Assembly: GCF_030503595.1 (NCBI RefSeq)
Contig: NZ_CP129966.1
Span: 1,736,001 to 1,800,000 of the forward strand
Direction: 5' to 3'
DNA from: Corynebacterium sp. P4-C1
Lineage (GTDB): Bacteria > Actinomycetota > Actinomycetes > Mycobacteriales > Mycobacteriaceae
Length of the DNA stretch: 64,000 nucleotides
Part shown: piece by piece, positions 60,556 to 64,000 of the stretch
Position numbering within the stretch: position 1 is the stretch's first letter
Layout of the letters: each line of letters starts with the position of its first letter
Notes under the pieces: generated by a model
Database searches by the model: none
What the model saw: only the letters and a program-made list of their open reading frames with translations
What the model was told of the DNA's origin: nothing
Made by a program: the position numbers and the translations under genes

Positions 60556-64000
<3,445 letters not shown>

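Overview
The window is a stretch of a Corynebacterium (Actinomycetota, Mycobacteriales) chromosome. The 16S rRNA sequence, the GC-rich codon use, the gene order DUF5318-PBP-glycosyltransferase-rpsF-ssb-rplI-dnaB (shared with Mycobacterium), the trpEGD-CF-BA order, the chrSA/hrtBA haem module and the many leaderless TANNNT promoters all point the same way. Four perfect ParB/parS sites (TGTTTCACGTGAAACA) between 9.4 and 20.8 kb place it in the origin-proximal part of the chromosome, although dnaA and oriC are not here.

Layout, left to right. 0-3.5 kb: the start of a leftward gene (probably a MutT4-like NUDIX protein), then a rightward cca-yqgE-brnFE cluster (tRNA CCA end, AlgH-family protein, two-subunit branched-chain amino acid exporter). 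3.6-6.0 kb: a secreted protein of unknown function and a DUF222/HNH endonuclease. 6.0-14.0 kb: a leftward run, SdpI-like protein-trpE-G-D-CF-B-A-Rieske lipoprotein-small protein, nearly all genes overlapping by 4-8 nt. 14.2-22.4 kb, rightward: dicarboxylate/amino-acid:cation symporter, TPM-like membrane protein, two flavodoxin-like paralogues, leuS, a VanZ-like protein and two DUF202 membrane proteins. 22.4-25.5 kb, leftward: pRiA4b ORF3-like protein, pirin-like protein, MFS exporter. 25.6-31.6 kb: YwaF-like protein, bifunctional NAD(P)HX repair enzyme, then the two-component system chrSA diverging from the haem exporter hrtBA. 31.6-39.7 kb: Nei glycosylase, RraA-like protein, divergent aceA/malate synthase G (the whole glyoxylate shunt), DUF1846 protein, TrhO. 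39.7-50.6 kb: membrane protein, universal stress protein and malR-type regulator (leftward), then DUF5318, class A PBP, GT87-type transferase, small membrane protein, lipoprotein, rpsF, ssb, rplI and dnaB (rightward). 50.6-54.8 kb, leftward: MFS transporter and a copper module (copA, copZ and a cysteine-less HMA-like protein). 55-57.6 kb: thioredoxin, PspA-like protein, NYN nuclease-like protein. 57.8-60.0 kb: a GntR/YtrA-type regulator with an ABC ATPase and permease. 60.0-64.0 kb: rRNA operon with complete 16S, a tRNA-free spacer and the first half of 23S.

The most unusual signal is not a gene. The 10-mer CGTCGATAAG occurs 22 times (20 of them as the 11-mer CGTCGATAAGC) across 1.9-58.1 kb, on both strands, where base composition alone predicts about 0.1. 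In coding regions it is always read in the same frame for a given orientation (Leu-Ile-Asp or Val-Asp-Lys). Its function is unknown to me. Second in interest is a cluster of five consensus-type DnaA boxes in the 0.55-kb region before dnaB, and third is a parS site that forms the stem of a transcription terminator. No insertion sequence, prophage, CRISPR array or tRNA gene was found.
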